A stretch of 64,000 bases of DNA from Adiantum capillus-veneris (GCA_014529385.2 CM043963.1:101805912-101869911), one strand, 5' to 3'; shown: positions 24,540 through 36,662, numbered from the stretch's first letter. Notes: generated from the letters alone by a model not told the origin. A program made the numbers and translations.

Positions 24540-25286
24540 GAAGTGCCATGTCCTAAGGACATGATCGGTTCACAAAGGGGAGTGATCCCAAAGCTTTGCG
24601 AAAAGCTTTGAGCTTCATACGACAATACCTTTGTGAAAATATATGCAAGGCTATCCTACCTATGTTGGCACATCAGCCAAGTTAATCTCTCCTAGTGAGA
24701 GCCTTTCCCTAACATTGTGGTAATGCACCTCAATGTGCTTTGTGCGAGCATGAAAAATCGGGTTCCTAGCAACTGCCAACGTGCTCTAACAGTCAGTATA
24801 GATGGTGTTGGCAATGTCTTGTCCAACACCCAAATCATCCATAAGGCGTCTAAGCCATACACACTCAATTGTAGTTGTGAAGACTACCATGTACTCAGCC
24901 TCACATCTAGAAGTGGCCACAGTACGTTGCTTCTTGCTCAACCATGAAATACATGAACTCCCGAGAATGAAACAAACACCACTTGTGGACAAAACAACCA
25001 ACCCAATCTGAGTCTAAAAAAGCATGTAAATGTGGCGGCAATGATCCCCCCTTGGGATAAAACACGCCAAGATGTAAAGTGATACTCAAGTAGCAAAAGT
25101 CCTCTTGACAGTTTGCCAATGCTTAGACCCTAGGCTATGCATAAACCTGCTAACCTGTGAGACTACAAACTCAATATCCGGCCTCATATTGCATACATAA
25201 ATAAGGCAGCCAATAGCAGTTTGGCAAAGAGTCACATCGGCAAGATCAACAACATCATGAAGACTCAATTTCAAACCTATTTCCAT
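24540..25286 (-). pseudogene. copia RT end and RNase H
   Basis: 25086-25286 has GCLIYVCNMRPDI and VSRFMHSLGSKHW (GSLMYL...RPDI and VSRFM). 24786-25001 has ISWLSKKQRTVATSRCEAEY, VWLRRLMDDLG and the Asp of IYTDC. Near 24650-24770 the stretch HARTKHIEVHYHNVRE ends the polyprotein. Frame breaks occur between each block. Confidence 0.88.
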
Positions 25287-25339
25287 GGGAGTGGCAATAG
25301 GTTTTCAATCCTCAAGTCCAAACTTACATAGCAATGTAT

Positions 25340-25790
25340 CTATGTAACTTGTCTAACACAAGGCAATACCACCATCATACTGCTTAAATTGTATGTCCAA
25401 GTAATGATGAAATAGCCCAAATCCTTCATTTTAAAAGTAGCATTCAAATCAGCCTTAAATTTAGCAATATGTCTCTCATTTGGTCCAGTGATCAGCAAAT
25501 CATCCACATAGAGAACAACAATGAGAAGTACATCACGCTCATGCTTTACATACAATGTGCTTTCTATTGTATTGTTACAAAATCCTCGTTTGACCAAATG
25601 AGTGTCAACCTTCTTATACCAAGCACAAGGAGATTGCTTCAACCCATACAAAGCTTTCTTAAATATGCACACTTTATCTTTCTACCCTTTAATGACAAAA
25701 TCGCAAGGCTGCATTACATAAACCTCCTCAAATATGTCACCATCCAAGAAAGCAATAACAATGTCTGACTGATGTATCCCAACCAAAATG
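25340..25790 (-). pseudogene. copia reverse transcriptase
   Basis: The clear part, 25340-25672, reads KKALYGLKQSPCAWYKKVD, then the catalytic LYVDDLLITG, and F.MKDLG. The more N-terminal RT (VAIAFLDG and VYVMQP-like pieces, 25670-25790) is in other frames. Confidence 0.9.
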
Positions 25791-26019
25791 AGCTGCCAAT
25801 GCACATAGAAAGTGCACATTATTCATACAACAAGTGAGAGAAAAAGTCTCTTCATAATCTATACCCTTTTTGTTGTGCATAACCCTTATAGTGATCAATC
25901 TCACCATCCGGCTTGCGTTTCAACTTGTAAACCCACTTTGTACAAATGGCCTTTTTGCCACGAGGTAAATCACATAAAGTGCATGTGTCATTTTCTATAA
26001 CTGCATCATATTTAGATTT

Positions 26020-26562
26020 CATGGCAACCATAATTTTTTAGAATTCTGTGCTTCATCAAAAGATAGAGGTTCCTCAACATCACATAAGCTAGACATAGCC
26101 AAAGCATAACAATCTGATGCATAAGATACATGGTGAGAACTTGAATGCGTACGACAAACAAAGGTGCATCCAATTTATTGTCATGCAATGCACCAGCCAT
26201 TTTGGCATACCTCTAGCCTGCTTATTCTCAGTCCTTTCCTCATCAAGTACATCATGTACATCTACATCAGTAATATGCTGATCTGTAACATTTTCAAAAA
26301 CCCCCATAGGTTGTACAGTTACCTCATTTGAATTTACGTTCGAACTTCCACCACTAAAAAGAGGCAACAAACTGTCATAAATGTCCTGCAAGTTTACATT
26401 ATTGTCTCTAGTACATGACAGCAAGGGTTTAACAAAATCTTTCACAAACACAACATCTCGTGAAACAAAGATACACTTTGTTTGCACATGGTACAATCTG
26501 TAACCTTTTCTTTCAATGTTATAACCAAAAAAAGTGCACTTGATAGCCTTATCATCCAATTT
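26020..26562 (-). pseudogene. copia integrase C-terminus and spacer
   Basis: KLDDKAIKCTFFGYNIERKG and YRLYHVQTK.IFVSRDVVF form the standard GYS..KGYR...P....VSRDV block. An acidic, low-conservation spacer leads towards RT. The frame continues to about 26089 and is then broken. Confidence 0.85.
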
Positions 26563-27327
26563 TTAGCGTTGTGTTTGTGGCACCAAAGCATAAGCCAAAC
26601 AACCAAAAACACGCATGTGCTCAATAGAAGGCTTTCTGTCGTGCCATGCTTTATATGGAGTCATAGACTCCAAAGCTTTTGTAGGACACCTGTTAAGTAC
26701 ATAAGTGGCACACATGATGGCCTCAAGCAAAAACGAATGTGGCAAAGCTTGACTTTTGACCATACATCTTTCCATTTTTGTAAGCGACATGTCCTTCCTT
26801 TCAGCAACACCATTTTGTTGAGGTGTATACAGCATTTTACATTGGTTTTTATCCCACGACTAGCTAGAAATGCATTAAATTCATGAGACATATACTCCCC
26901 CCCTTAATCTGAAGGAGGGTGCCCATAGTACATTTTGAAACATTTTCAGCCATAGACAAAAATTGTTTGAAGCACATAAACACTTGGACTTCGCTTTAAG
27001 CGGATACACCCATGCATGCCTAGAGTAATCATCAATTAAAGTCACAAAGTAAAGTTAATTTCCCAAGGACGGAGTTTGCCTAGGCCCACAAACATCACTA
27101 TGCACAAGCTGCAACCTGCATGTGGCCCGAATTGAACCATCCTTTGGAAACTTCGAACACTGCATCTTACCCAGAATACCGTTTTCACAAACATGTTTGA
27201 CAGGTGCTTCAAGAGGCAGCAAAGAAGCAACCATATCATTTGTTTGCAAACACAGCAAACTGGCAAAATTTAGATGCCCAAAACATGCATACCAAAGTTT
27301 TGCATCGGAAATAGCCTTTGAATCCAC
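26563..27327 (-). pseudogene. copia integrase: zinc region and core
   Basis: 27055-27327 carries the GAG-pre-integrase zinc motif (LWYACFGHLNFASL, one of the expected His/Arg changed) and LVHSDVCGP with the first catalytic Asp. After a worn stretch, 26563-26890 has TPQQNGVAERK with the catalytic Glu, then YVLNRCPTKAL, TPYKAWH and VFGCLAYA. Frameshifts separate the two. Confidence 0.9.
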
Positions 27328-27387
27328 AAGTGCATTTGCAAAATTCTACCCACAATTGTCATACAAAGTGAGCTTATATAGCCCACA

Positions 27388-27591
27388 TCATAAATTGCCA
27401 TATACAACAATCTCATCATCAAAACTGAGATCATGTAATGTACATTTGTCATCCATAAATTTGACTACAAGACCAAGTCTAGCAAGTACGGATACAAACA
27501 AAAGATTCTTCTTGATCCCAAGTACATACAATGCATCAACAAGTGTTAAAGAACTACCATTTGCAGCAGTAAGCACAGTCTTTCCAACTCC
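27388..27591 (-). pseudogene. copia protease C-terminal half
   Basis: The same gene continues after the stop: ANGSSLTLVDALYVLGIKKN then LLFVSVLARLG, the conserved L..VLYVP..KNLLSVS region of copia protease, followed by CTLHD. It ends at a stop near 27388. Confidence 0.85.
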
Positions 27592-28173
27592 CTAAACCAA
27601 ATAAGAGACATTGTTAGCACAAGTGACAGTATTCTCATGAGGGACAGACTCAAGAGAGGTAAACAAATTATGATATGAGGTAATTTTCTTTGTAGCACTA
27701 CTGTCAAAATAACACACATGTGAATCTGCAGCAACTGACATGCATGCATCATGGACAATAGGATCATAAGTACACTCTACACTAGAATCCCACTCTCCAT
27801 CTACACCAACATCACAATCTCCTTTCAGAGAAGACTCTAGAATAGCTACACTTGTATTGGACCCTGTAGTTGATCCAACCTCTTTCTTCTTGACCTCTTT
27901 TTCCTTCAATTTTGGACATTTCTTGATCAAGTGATCATTAGCTTTACAATAATGGCAACGCATCTTCTTTTTTCCCTTATCACCAGAATTCGCAGACGAA
28001 GTGCTGCCAGCAGAAGCATTAGGAGCAGAAGATTTTCCACTCGCAGAAGAACCATGAGAAGTGGTTACATTATTGTTACCACCTTTTCTTTGAGTAGCAA
28101 CAATAAAAAAATTTCCAATTGCACATTTAGCCTTTTTTTTTAAGAAAGTGACTCTTACAATAGCAATGTGCAT
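27592..28173 (-). pseudogene. copia nucleocapsid and protease start
   Basis: A Gly/Ser/Asn linker leads to one CCHC knuckle (C-H-Y-C-K-A-N-D-H-L-I-K-K-C, near 27915-27965). About 70 residues later comes the protease active site, read as CYFDSSATKKI where DSGAT is expected, so the catalytic Gly is changed. A stop at about 27592 interrupts the protease. Confidence 0.88.
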
Positions 28174-28808
28174 AATGCATCGGACTTGACAACTTCAAGA
28201 TTTCCTTGGGTCATAAGTCTCCAAGTACTAGCAAAAATCTAGTACAAATCTGAAAAAGCATTAAGGAAAGTCTGCACAAGGGAACTATCAAAAATTACTT
28301 TGCCTGCAAAAACAAGTTTCTCATTTATACCCTTGACACCAGCAAGGAAAGTGTCCATTTCATCTCCTCACGCATAATCTTTGACCCCATCTCTTTACGC
28401 AACAATGCAATTTTTGCCTCATTGCGACTTGCATAAAGACCAGCCAAAATATCCCAAGCCTTTTTTGCAAATTTTATTGAGAAAATGTGAGGAGTAATAG
28501 TGTGCTTCACAGACAATGCAATCGATTCATGAGCATGCACATCTCTTACATCCCAACAAGCTTTCTCAATCATAGGCAAAACAGTTCTAACGGCAGCAAT
28601 CCTTGCAGCAAAACCTACAACATCCTCAACATCGCATGTATCCATAGAACCGGGACGTACAAAAATGCCCAACACAATGTTCCAAATGCCCTTTGAGTCT
28701 TGACACAAGGACATGTTGCATCATGTAAGCCCACATAGGGTAATTGTCCCCATCCAATTTGTCCTCAGCAGTAAACATCTTGAACACATATGTGTTGTTG
28801 TTAGCCAT
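28170..28808 (-). pseudogene. copia gag, N-terminal part
   Basis: The start ATG at 28806-28808 gives MANNNTYVFKMFTAEDKLDG then NYPMWAYMM, the typical opening of plant copia Gag. A frameshift near 28700 leads into 28325-28714, with AKKAWDILAGLYASRNEAK and ALLRKEMGSKIM, the UBN2-type gag body. More frame changes follow before the knuckle. Confidence 0.85.
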
Positions 28809-28950
28809 GGAAAATGCCCACCCCTTATGTGAAAACTACCCGAAGTATTTGTTGGCCTGATGACGCTCACCAAAGCTCATATAAATTGGAGAAAGTGAGT
28901 AGGTGTGTGAGGGAGCTGCTGGCAACTAAGCTCGAGAGGATGCAACGTGT

Positions 28951-28960
28951 TCTGATACCA
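28951..28960 (-). other. copia primer-binding site
   Basis: On the - strand TGGTATCAGA lies two bases inside the 5' LTR. This matches the start of the TGGTATCAGAGC site used by many plant copia elements and complementary to initiator tRNA-Met. Confidence 0.85.
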
Positions 28961-28962
28961 AT

Positions 28963-29185
28963 TACTGGAATTAAGGTTGCTGGGAAACGCACACAGCTTG
29001 GAGAAGACAAAGGAAGATCAAGGCACACATCAGAGAGTGTATTACTTAGTGTGCAATAGAAAGATAAGATAGCCCTAGAGTGGTGGGAGTATATACAATG
29101 CACAGGGGGGAAACCTCCTAGTGAGGAAAAAATGCCCCGACAGTCCTAAGTTCACACACATCACTACCACATGTATATGGTAACA
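28963..29185 (-). repeat. copia 5' LTR
   Basis: The LTR is about 223 bp and begins TGTTACCATA on the - strand. Its internal edge reads TTCCAGTA where the other LTR has TTCCAACA. It is unusually short for a copia LTR. Confidence 0.9.
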
Positions 29186-29399
29186 CTCGCCATGCTCCCT
29201 ACAGGTCGCAGCAAATCGTCTTTACATGACAAAATTTCCTCCCCTTCCCAGCGGGACCCCAATGAAAATCTTTGTGCATGAATTTGTGACAATTAATGTG
29301 TGGCTTCTCTCCTTGCTAGGCAGCCATGCCCATGGTGGTTCTTCTCTGAGAGTGCCTTCTTTGGATTCTTCATGACCCCCTATATACATGCAAGAAAAA
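29186..29399. other. No gene recognised
   Basis: Flank of the copia element; nothing identifiable. Confidence 0.5.
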
Positions 29400-29471
29400 A
29401 CAAATCCCTAAACACTTCCACAAACTTCAACTCGTCTTCACCTCCCCAAAATTGCCATAGCCTTGCATGGT

Positions 29472-29504
<33 letters not shown>

Positions 29505-29700
29505 CAAGCACCCATGAATCTTTGATGCTCTTCCGCCTCCTCCATAACTGCCCTTCTCCACCGAGCTCTGATACCAATATGAGCTCGCGGGGACTGGACC
29601 ATGCAACTCTACACCCAACCATGTCATATATATAGGCTCTCGGCCGTCTAAATATATCATCCCTTGATCGCATGTCCATCTTTGCCCTTGGCCCTAGCCC
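29400..29700 (-). mobile_element. Gypsy short LTR plus PBS and leader remnant
   Basis: On the - strand, 29578-29700 matches the LTR-like region 19300-19410: GGGCCAAGGGC, GACATGCG.TCAAGGG, TATATTTAGA.GG, the TATA stretch CTATATAT, and GGTTGGGTG.AGAGTTGCATGG. Next to it 29565-29576 reads TGGTATCAGAGC, a primer-binding site for initiator tRNA-Met. About 170 bp of leader follow, with a (GA)n run near 29473-29504. The LTR is only about 125 bp. Confidence 0.7.
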
Positions 29701-30830
29701 TTTCCCTACCAAAGTTTCACATTCTATTATGGTCCAAATATGTTAGCATGGTTTTCACATGGAAAGTGTTTAGTTCTTTTCCTGTCAGTTGTGAGCATAA
29801 CATTATCCATAAGCATTGACACGTATGGTTATACATATGTAGGTTCGGATCTGTTTTTGCTAAAATGCATGCGCACTAGGTGTTATGGACCCTAGTGTTT
29901 AGCAAAAGCTCGTTTGGAGCGGCATGCAAATTCATAAAATTGATAGCTTATGAAGCATTTTACACTTTAAGTGCAGTATCTCAATGCCCTTAGTTGTGGG
30001 TTTACCAATCTCCAATAGAGGTCATGACTCGGTTTGGGTGTTGCTAGATCAGTGATTAAACTTTGTACATTTAACCAAGCTGGTTATTCCTAACATTATT
30101 GATTACTCAGCAATGTTGTACGGAATTACAGACATTTTTGTAGATTGTCTATAAATGGTTGGGAAACACAACTCAGTATTGTTTGTATATCTAGAGGTGG
30201 ATATGCAATTTCCAAGTGTTAATCTTGTGCTAAAGGATATGATATGAGCGTATGTTAGCAACAAGAAATCCAATTAGAAAGATCATCTCTCTAGTTGGAC
30301 TTTGCTTACCATGAGGCAAAGCATGTTGCCAGGACTAAGTTTAGTCCCTTCATGTTCAAATCACGTTCTCAACCTCGACAATAGTTATGGTGGGGTTGTG
30401 TATTGATGAAAAATGATAACAAGTCAATGACTATCCTCTGTTGATGAGTTATGTCAGTCTATTACTTTCATGGAAAGTGAGAAAAGGTATTCTTTTAGAC
30501 ACCTCTTAATTGCGTGCTAACTCATTTAGCATACTCAAGTGAGTTCTAAATGGAGTCTATATACTACATTGGACATGGACCCATTACACAAGACGCTTGC
30601 AAAGGGACATCCATGAAGGATTCCACTATGGAAAACATTAGTGTTCTTGTGAACATATCACCACTTTTGTTTTTGAGGGAAAAAACATTTCTCCAAGGGG
30701 GGAGTAATGCCAGGCCTAAGGTAAGACCAGGCAGCAAGGCCAAGGGCCTATATAGGGCATGGTTGGGTGGTTATTTGCATGTGCCAATCCCCTCAATCTC
30801 ATAGCAGTAGAGCTACTCATGTTGCCACTA
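29701..30830 (+). pseudogene. Decayed chromodomain gypsy element, 3' part
   Basis: Homologous to the reverse complement of 19300-20530, for example GCACTAGGTGTTATGG.CCCTAGTG near 29875. At the 3' end the + frame 30550-30804 reads DSTMENISVLVNISP and LQGGSNARPK, the polyprotein tail over the polypurine tract (CTCCAAGGGGGGAG near 30690). LTR-like sequence with CCTATATAGGGC and CATGGTTGGGTGG follows. Nothing is intact. Confidence 0.7.
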
Positions 30831-31039
30831 CCCCATAATTTCACACACATAGCTCACAAAACACTCTCAAAGGTGGGCCACCATGCAACCACATACTATC
30901 TGCTACAAAAAGGTGGTAGCTTTGCAAGAGAACCCACCTAAGGTCGATGAGGATTTTATTGAACCCTTCAAATTTTTCTACTTGCTTCTAAGATTTTTTT
31001 GTCTCTTTGCTAAATGTTGCATATTCTTGTATTATGTAT

Positions 31040-31125
31040 ATCGTAGGAACAATCCAGCCAATAGACCTTGAAGACCTATTAGACGAGTCTTGAACTCAAG
31101 ACCTATCACTCAAGAGGGAACACAC
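31040..31125 (-). repeat. SINE-like repeat, second full copy
   Basis: On the - strand: CCCTCTTGAGTGATAGGTC, TTGAGTTCAAGACT, TCTAATAGGTCTTCAAGGTC and TTCCTACGAT, colinear with 12010-12240. A (CA)n tract at 31121-31140 adjoins its 5' side. Confidence 0.55.
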
Positions 31126-31140
31126 ACACACACACACACA

Positions 31141-31889
31141 GAGATTTCATTGTTGTCCTCTAAAGTCAAATATGAACTTAGAGGACCAAAGAAACATATC
31201 ATGTGGGGTGTATGGAGCTGATAATTGACTATCGATGCTTAAGAGTTGTAGAGATGAGCATCACAATTTTAAACCCACGTCGTGATTGGGAGAGGAATGT
31301 ATGTAGGGAGATCTCTTTGGTAGAAATGTGGGAGACCCAATCTCTCATTCGATCAAAAGTTGAGCACTCAAGGAGTGTGTGATAGTTAGACTTGCGAATT
31401 CATTGGAGGCATAAAAGTCATAGTTGATGAGACTTCTTATTGGTCGGGGCATCAATGCCTCATCTTGCATGATTGAGAATGAGAGCTAAGATGGATAGAG
31501 GTGATAGTGTATTACACTCTAGGGGATGAGCTTGAGAATGTAAGGGTGGATGTGGTGCGGTGTTGAGACAAATCTCACATGAGAAAGTTGTGTCGCTGGA
31601 GCAGGAGAAGTTAGGCCTCTAGCCATGCAAATATGAGAGAACTTCTTGCTTTACTCCACTTGTATCCTTCTCTTCTTCTCTTTCAAACTCCCCCATAAAA
31701 TAGGTGTTCAAGCTCTCTCTTTTATAGCTTCCAACTTAAGCTTTTAATAATGACCTTTAAAAGAACTTTTTAACACTCATGGGAATCCCCTTCATATGAT
31801 GTGGCACCTAAAGCTTAACCTGCACAAAAACTCGCAACTTTGGTTTCAAAAAGAATCACCCTACCTTTGAGAAGCTTTCTTGCTTCATC
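31141..31889. other. No gene recognised
   Basis: No domain or repeat partner found. 31640-31740 is pyrimidine-rich (CTTCTCTTCTTCTCTTTC). Confidence 0.5.
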
Positions 31890-33060
31890 ATGCTTCTTGA
31901 GAGGCTCAAAGGAAAGAGAACTCCATGCTCCACCCAGCCATCCTTGCCTATACTTATAGGCAGGCCCTCGTGTCTATTCCCAACTCAGTTATGCCCCCTT
32001 AGAGAAGCATTTTCATCCTTGAAAATAGAAGTGGGGTGTTTCCTCTTAAGAACACTAAATTTTTTCCCAAGTGGCACCTTCTTTAGGCCTATCTTTCCAC
32101 TTAACTAATGCTTGGCGACGATGCACATGACGACAAGTACGTAAATTATGATAGCCAAGAATGTGTTCGGGTTCATGCAACTGGGTGCGAGGCTCAATGA
32201 AATCGACCAAAACCTGGTGATCAATTACATTTTCATCCCTATACAAGCACTTATGTAACAATTTACATAAGAAAACAAATGAATGTGAGGGTAGGTTAAG
32301 AAAATTTGTAGGCTATATCTCTAACTCGCTTGAGTATTTTGAGTGGACCACAAGATCTATGAGATAACTTAGACATAGGACCAATTTTTATACTTTTTAA
32401 ATGTTGTGTCTCACGTAACAATACCTCTTCACCTTCCATGAAAGTGACTTGCAGATGTTTCTCATCAACATACTTCTTGCATCTTCCCTGTGCTTGTGAA
32501 CATTTTGACGAGAAATTTTTAGTGCATGCATGTTTTCTTGGATGAAAAAGGTGACTTGTTGAATTTTCTAAGTAACCAACCCCACTGTACCTAGAGATCT
32601 AGGTCAAAAATGGTACATAAGCATTAGAGGACTAAACCTAGTGGTAACATGTTTTGCACTATTATAAGAAAATTCCATAATAGGAAGATAATCTAGCTGG
32701 ATTGCTTCTTGCTAATGTACACTCATAGCATATCCTCTAGCACCTAATTAGCTCGTTCAGTCTACCCATACATCTTTGGATGATCCACAATATTGAGATT
32801 GTGTTGTGAGGCCAACCATTTCTAGATAACCCTCCAAAAGTGTCTGTTAAACTTGGGATCACGATCACTCACAATATTTCTAAGAAATCCATATACTCTA
32901 TTAGATTTTCAACAAACAACTTCACTAACTTTAAAGCTTTAATAGTGGACTTGGTTGGAATAAACTTACAAAGTTTAATCAATCTATCTACACTCACCAA
33001 TATCGGAGCTTTGTGTCATATTCCTAAAGAATCTTGGAGAATCTCAAGTGCAATGGAGCA
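31890..33060 (-). pseudogene. Decayed chromodomain gypsy element, integrase to LTR
   Basis: On the - strand 32690-33000 gives a worn integrase core: VDRLIKLCKFIPTKSTIKAL, then a DRDPKF-like site and TERAN. 32055-32261 is a clear chromodomain: EPEHILGYHNLRTCRH, ALVKWKDRPKEGATWE. A polypurine tract (CTCTAAGGGGGC, about 32000) and LTR-like CCTATAAGTATAGGC region follow. It is the same structural family as the 19-21 and 29.7-30.8 kb remnants. Confidence 0.75.
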
Positions 33061-33600
33061 CGCCACTAGAATATTCCTTCCTATCAGAAGGCTCCCATCT
33101 GAATAAGTGGCCAGCCAAACAGTGGATGGTAGTAAATAAATGAGCGGCAGTCAATGGGCGGTGGCCAATAATAAATGTTCTATGATCAACGATCAATAAA
33201 CAATGACAGTCATTGCCACATGGGGCTAGAAGTTAGAGGGATGCATGTGATGGGTACAGAGATACGGACGGAGGACAAGAATGAGATAGGGATATACATC
33301 ACAATCAAGAGTGTTGGATTGAACTCAAAGATCTTGACACCTTCATCTTGTTGGGGTGTTGACAAGAGAGGCGAGTGCATGGGGTGCATGAGCGTATTGG
33401 GTTTCTAGAGAAGAAAGGAAAGAGACATCCCCTCTTCTCCCTATCATTGGGATTAGCCTAAGAGGTCAAGTCTTTTTTAGTGTAGTTGGACTTGCAAACA
33501 AGAAGTTCTCTTGGGGCTCCAACGTTGAGCATCATCATCCTCCACAGAGCATATTTGCAATTAGCTTTGTAGCTCCCAACAAGGAAATTTGGGAGATGTA
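33061..33600. other. No gene recognised
   Basis: A GCGGTAGTCAATGG-like short repeat lies near 33105-33200. The + frame 33175-33408 has no known motif. Confidence 0.45.
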
Positions 33601-33619
33601 GCGATAACATGCATTTGTC

Positions 33620-35300
33620 AAGAAAGAGGGCCACATGTTGCTAGGTGAAGGTTATCAATTCTTCATACACCTTGAAGAGAAAAGAGCTGTTGATGACCTT
33701 TCTATTTAAAATGTCATCTCTTGGAGCATGTTGACTGCATGGTATGCTCGCTGCATGCAAATTGATGACATCACTTGAATTAGATTGTAGGATATGCCTA
33801 ACATGGTTGTGGCAAGCACTCCCTGGGCTATTTTGAGTAAATGCTAGGTGAAATCCTTTCTCCAGATTCCATCACTTATAAGGTTTGTGACATTGCGCAA
33901 AACCTTAAGATAGGTGAGAGCCTATCCACCACTAGATTGCTAGTCAAAGGGTGATGCAAAAACATGTTTTTGGTCTATATATATGATGAATCTATCATCA
34001 CCAAAGCATTAAACGTTCAAAAAATACAAAGTGAAAGGCCAAAATTTTGCGAGGAATTCCTAGGCTGTTTTCAACACAAGACCTTGGTTTGACAAGGGTC
34101 AAAGAACACACAATGGGATTGCTAATAAGGGAATGATGATGCAAAACCATGTCTAAGATCGCATATGCACACATATCCAATGCCTGTGGCATTGTGCAAG
34201 GTGTTGAGGTGGGCAAGACAATCTATTTTGAGATATGATTTGCTTGGTGATTCCCTTATTGACATGGATGTCAAATGCGGCTTTCTCAAAGAGCAAGAAA
34301 ATTAGTTGATGATTTTCCTATTTTAGATGTCTTCACTTGGAGCGTGTTCATTGCAGGATGTGTCCAACATGGGTGTGGCTAGGAGGCTCTCACTTGGTTC
34401 CAACACATGTAAAGAGAGGGTTTCTCACCACATAAAGCCACTTGTAATGCACTTCTAGGAGGGCATGCTCAAGAACGTCTTGCTGAGCAAGATGTGGTGG
34501 ACTTCATTTGGTGCATGCGACAAGAGGGAACCTTCCCAATTTTAGTCACCTCTACTAGGGTGCTCAATGCACATAGTCACTTAGAACATGAATTTTCATT
34601 GAATGCAAATTGACAATGTCACTTGGAGCAAGTTGATTGCAAGATATTCCTAGCATGTCTATGGCAAGCAAGCTCTGAATTGTTTTGAGCAAATGCTAGG
34701 TGAAGGCCTTTCTCTAGATGTCATCACTTACACATGTGTCTTGAAGGATTGTGGCATTTCGTAAAACCTTGAGATGGTGATGCAAAAACATGTATTTGAC
34801 TGAATGTATGCTGAATCTATCATCGTCGCAAAAACACAAAAAAAAAAACAACAAAGATATAGTGAAAGGCTAGAATGTCGCAAAGGTATTTCTAGGCCTT
34901 CAACACAAGACCTCGATAAGGGTGAAGAATACACGATGGATTTCTAATCTGGGGCTCATGATGCACAAACATGTCTTAGATCACCTATGCACTCATCCTC
35001 AATGCTTGTGGCATTGTGCAAATTGTTGACGTGGGCACGAGAATTTGTTTTGAGATTGTTAGTCAAGGGTTGTTGCAGAAATATGTGATCGACATGTATG
35101 CCAAATGTGGCATCCTCACAAAAGAAGGAAAAGTTGTTGTTGATGAGCTTCCTGCTTGGGATGTCTTCACTTGGCCCATGCTCATTGCAAGATGTGTCAA
35201 GATGGTTGTGGCTTGGAGGCTCTTGATTGGTTACACCAAATGTGAAGCGAGGGTTCCTCGCGAGATGAAGCCACTTGGAATGAACTTCCAATAGAGTATG
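33620..35300 (+). pseudogene. PPR protein pseudogene, tandemly duplicated
   Basis: Broken but characteristic plant PLS-type PPR text on +: near 34230-34400 VKCGFLKE, then LDVFTWSVFIAGCVQHGCG; near 34600-34760 ALNCFEQMLGEGLSLDVITY and TCVLKDCG; at 35016-35294 LLQKYVIDMYAKCGILTK, VVDELPAWDVFTW and LIARCVK. PPR proteins bind organelle RNA; this copy has stops and frameshifts throughout. Segments about 0.82-0.85 kb apart are homologous (33785 with 34637; 34198 with 35022), so the locus is a tandem duplication. Confidence 0.75.
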
Positions 35301-36014
35301 CCCAAGAATGGCCTAGTGGGCAAGATAAGTAATAGGTGCAAGTCAATTTTATCGACCGACAATGCGAAGCACATCAAGCAAACAAAATTGTAGAGTCGCA
35401 CCTTGTCGAGCTAACTACGCTCCTACTCATGTTTGGTTGCTTTGCCCAAGGCTTCTTCTTGCACTCCTATTGATATTTTCTCGAGAATGCTATAGACCTT
35501 GTGAATGCTATAGAGCACCTTCAACACTATACTTGTGTAACTTGGATGTGCTCTTCTGAACACTATGCCGTAATCACTTTGCAATGAATGGTTCAATTTA
35601 TTGCTAACATTCAATTAGGGTTGAGACAAGCATGTCAATGATGATGCTCAAATGTACTTTTACAAGCAGCAGCTCAAAGCCTCAAACTCTTGATGGTGTG
35701 CATCACATGCCAAAGCTTTGTGATATACGGTTCAATTCAAGCCACACTTAGGAAGTAAATCATCATCGAATATGCTTGAATGGAAGGGCAGTATTGTACG
35801 TGTACTTTGTGTCAAAATTTTATCCCAAAGCACATGTATTCAAGTTATCAGTTGTCCAAACCTCACAAAAATGGGAAATTAGAAGTTAGAGGATGTCTAT
35901 AAAAGTTAAAATTTTATAGACACGGTTTCAAAATATCATGATCGATGCATTGCATGCGTGGTACTACCCTCACCTAATTATTATAAATCATAGGAAACAT
36001 GCCCTTTATCCTTA
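35301..36014. other. No gene recognised
   Basis: Flank of the outer gypsy element. The target-duplication copy TACTT is at 36015-36019. Confidence 0.6.
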
Positions 36015-36019
36015 TACTT

Positions 36020-36661
36020 TGCTACAAGATTGGGCACCCTCATGTTGTATGTGGTTAACTGCAATTGGGATAGATAGAGTAATGGTTAATTATGTGGTGT
36101 CTATTTTATTTTACTAATAGTGAGTTCATGATGATATGTAGATTTGAATTTTGGGAGTTGAAAAGGAGGCACTGGCAAATAAGAACCCTCTCGGCTATTT
36201 TACCTTTGCACAATATTAAGCCACTATGGCTGCTTGTAAATAGCTCTGGTGAGAACTCACCCTTATGGGACATGCAATACGTGATGTGCTCCACTCAAGT
36301 ACTAAAGTGGACTACATGTAAAAGAGGGGCCTCCAATTTTGCCACCCAAAACCTTAAATAATAAATTATATACCAAACTCCACAAGAAGGGGTGCCGTGG
36401 AGTTTGGGGCTATGATTTTAGGCCATTCACTGGCAAGATTCTCTGCTCTTCTCTCTTAAACTATGCTAAATCATGTTGTGTACCCTCTAATCATGTCTAC
36501 GTATCTTACACTCTGTAATTGTCAAATCTATTCTCATTTTTTTTGTGTGTGTGCGTGTGTGTGTGTGTGTACTTGGATTTGGGAGAGGTGATAGGTTTGA
36601 AAATGATGTTTGTGAGGAATTGTTGAATTGTCCAAGCATCAGATTTCCCCTTCTCTCAACA
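36020..36661 (+). repeat. Outer gypsy 5' LTR
   Basis: 642 bp. Shares GGGCACCCTC.TGTT.TATGTGGTTAA, TTTTGGGAGTTGAAAAGGAGG and the (GT)n tract near 36543-36570 with the 3' LTR. Confidence 0.93.
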
Positions 36662-36662
36662 G

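Larger units (their letters stand above)
24260..29185 (-). mobile_element. Ty1/copia LTR retrotransposon, full-length, decayed
   Basis: Similar LTRs lie at 24260-24487 and 28963-29185. Read on -, the internal order is PBS, gag, protease, integrase, RT, RNase H, PPT; integrase before RT is the copia order. The flanks are GTCGC (24255-24259) and CTCGC (29186-29190), a 5-bp target duplication with one mismatch. The element is 4.93 kb with several frameshifts and stops, so it is dead. Confidence 0.92.

Noticed and set aside
33620..35300. Functional PPR gene
   Set aside because: Each PPR-like block is in a different frame or followed by a stop within a few codons.
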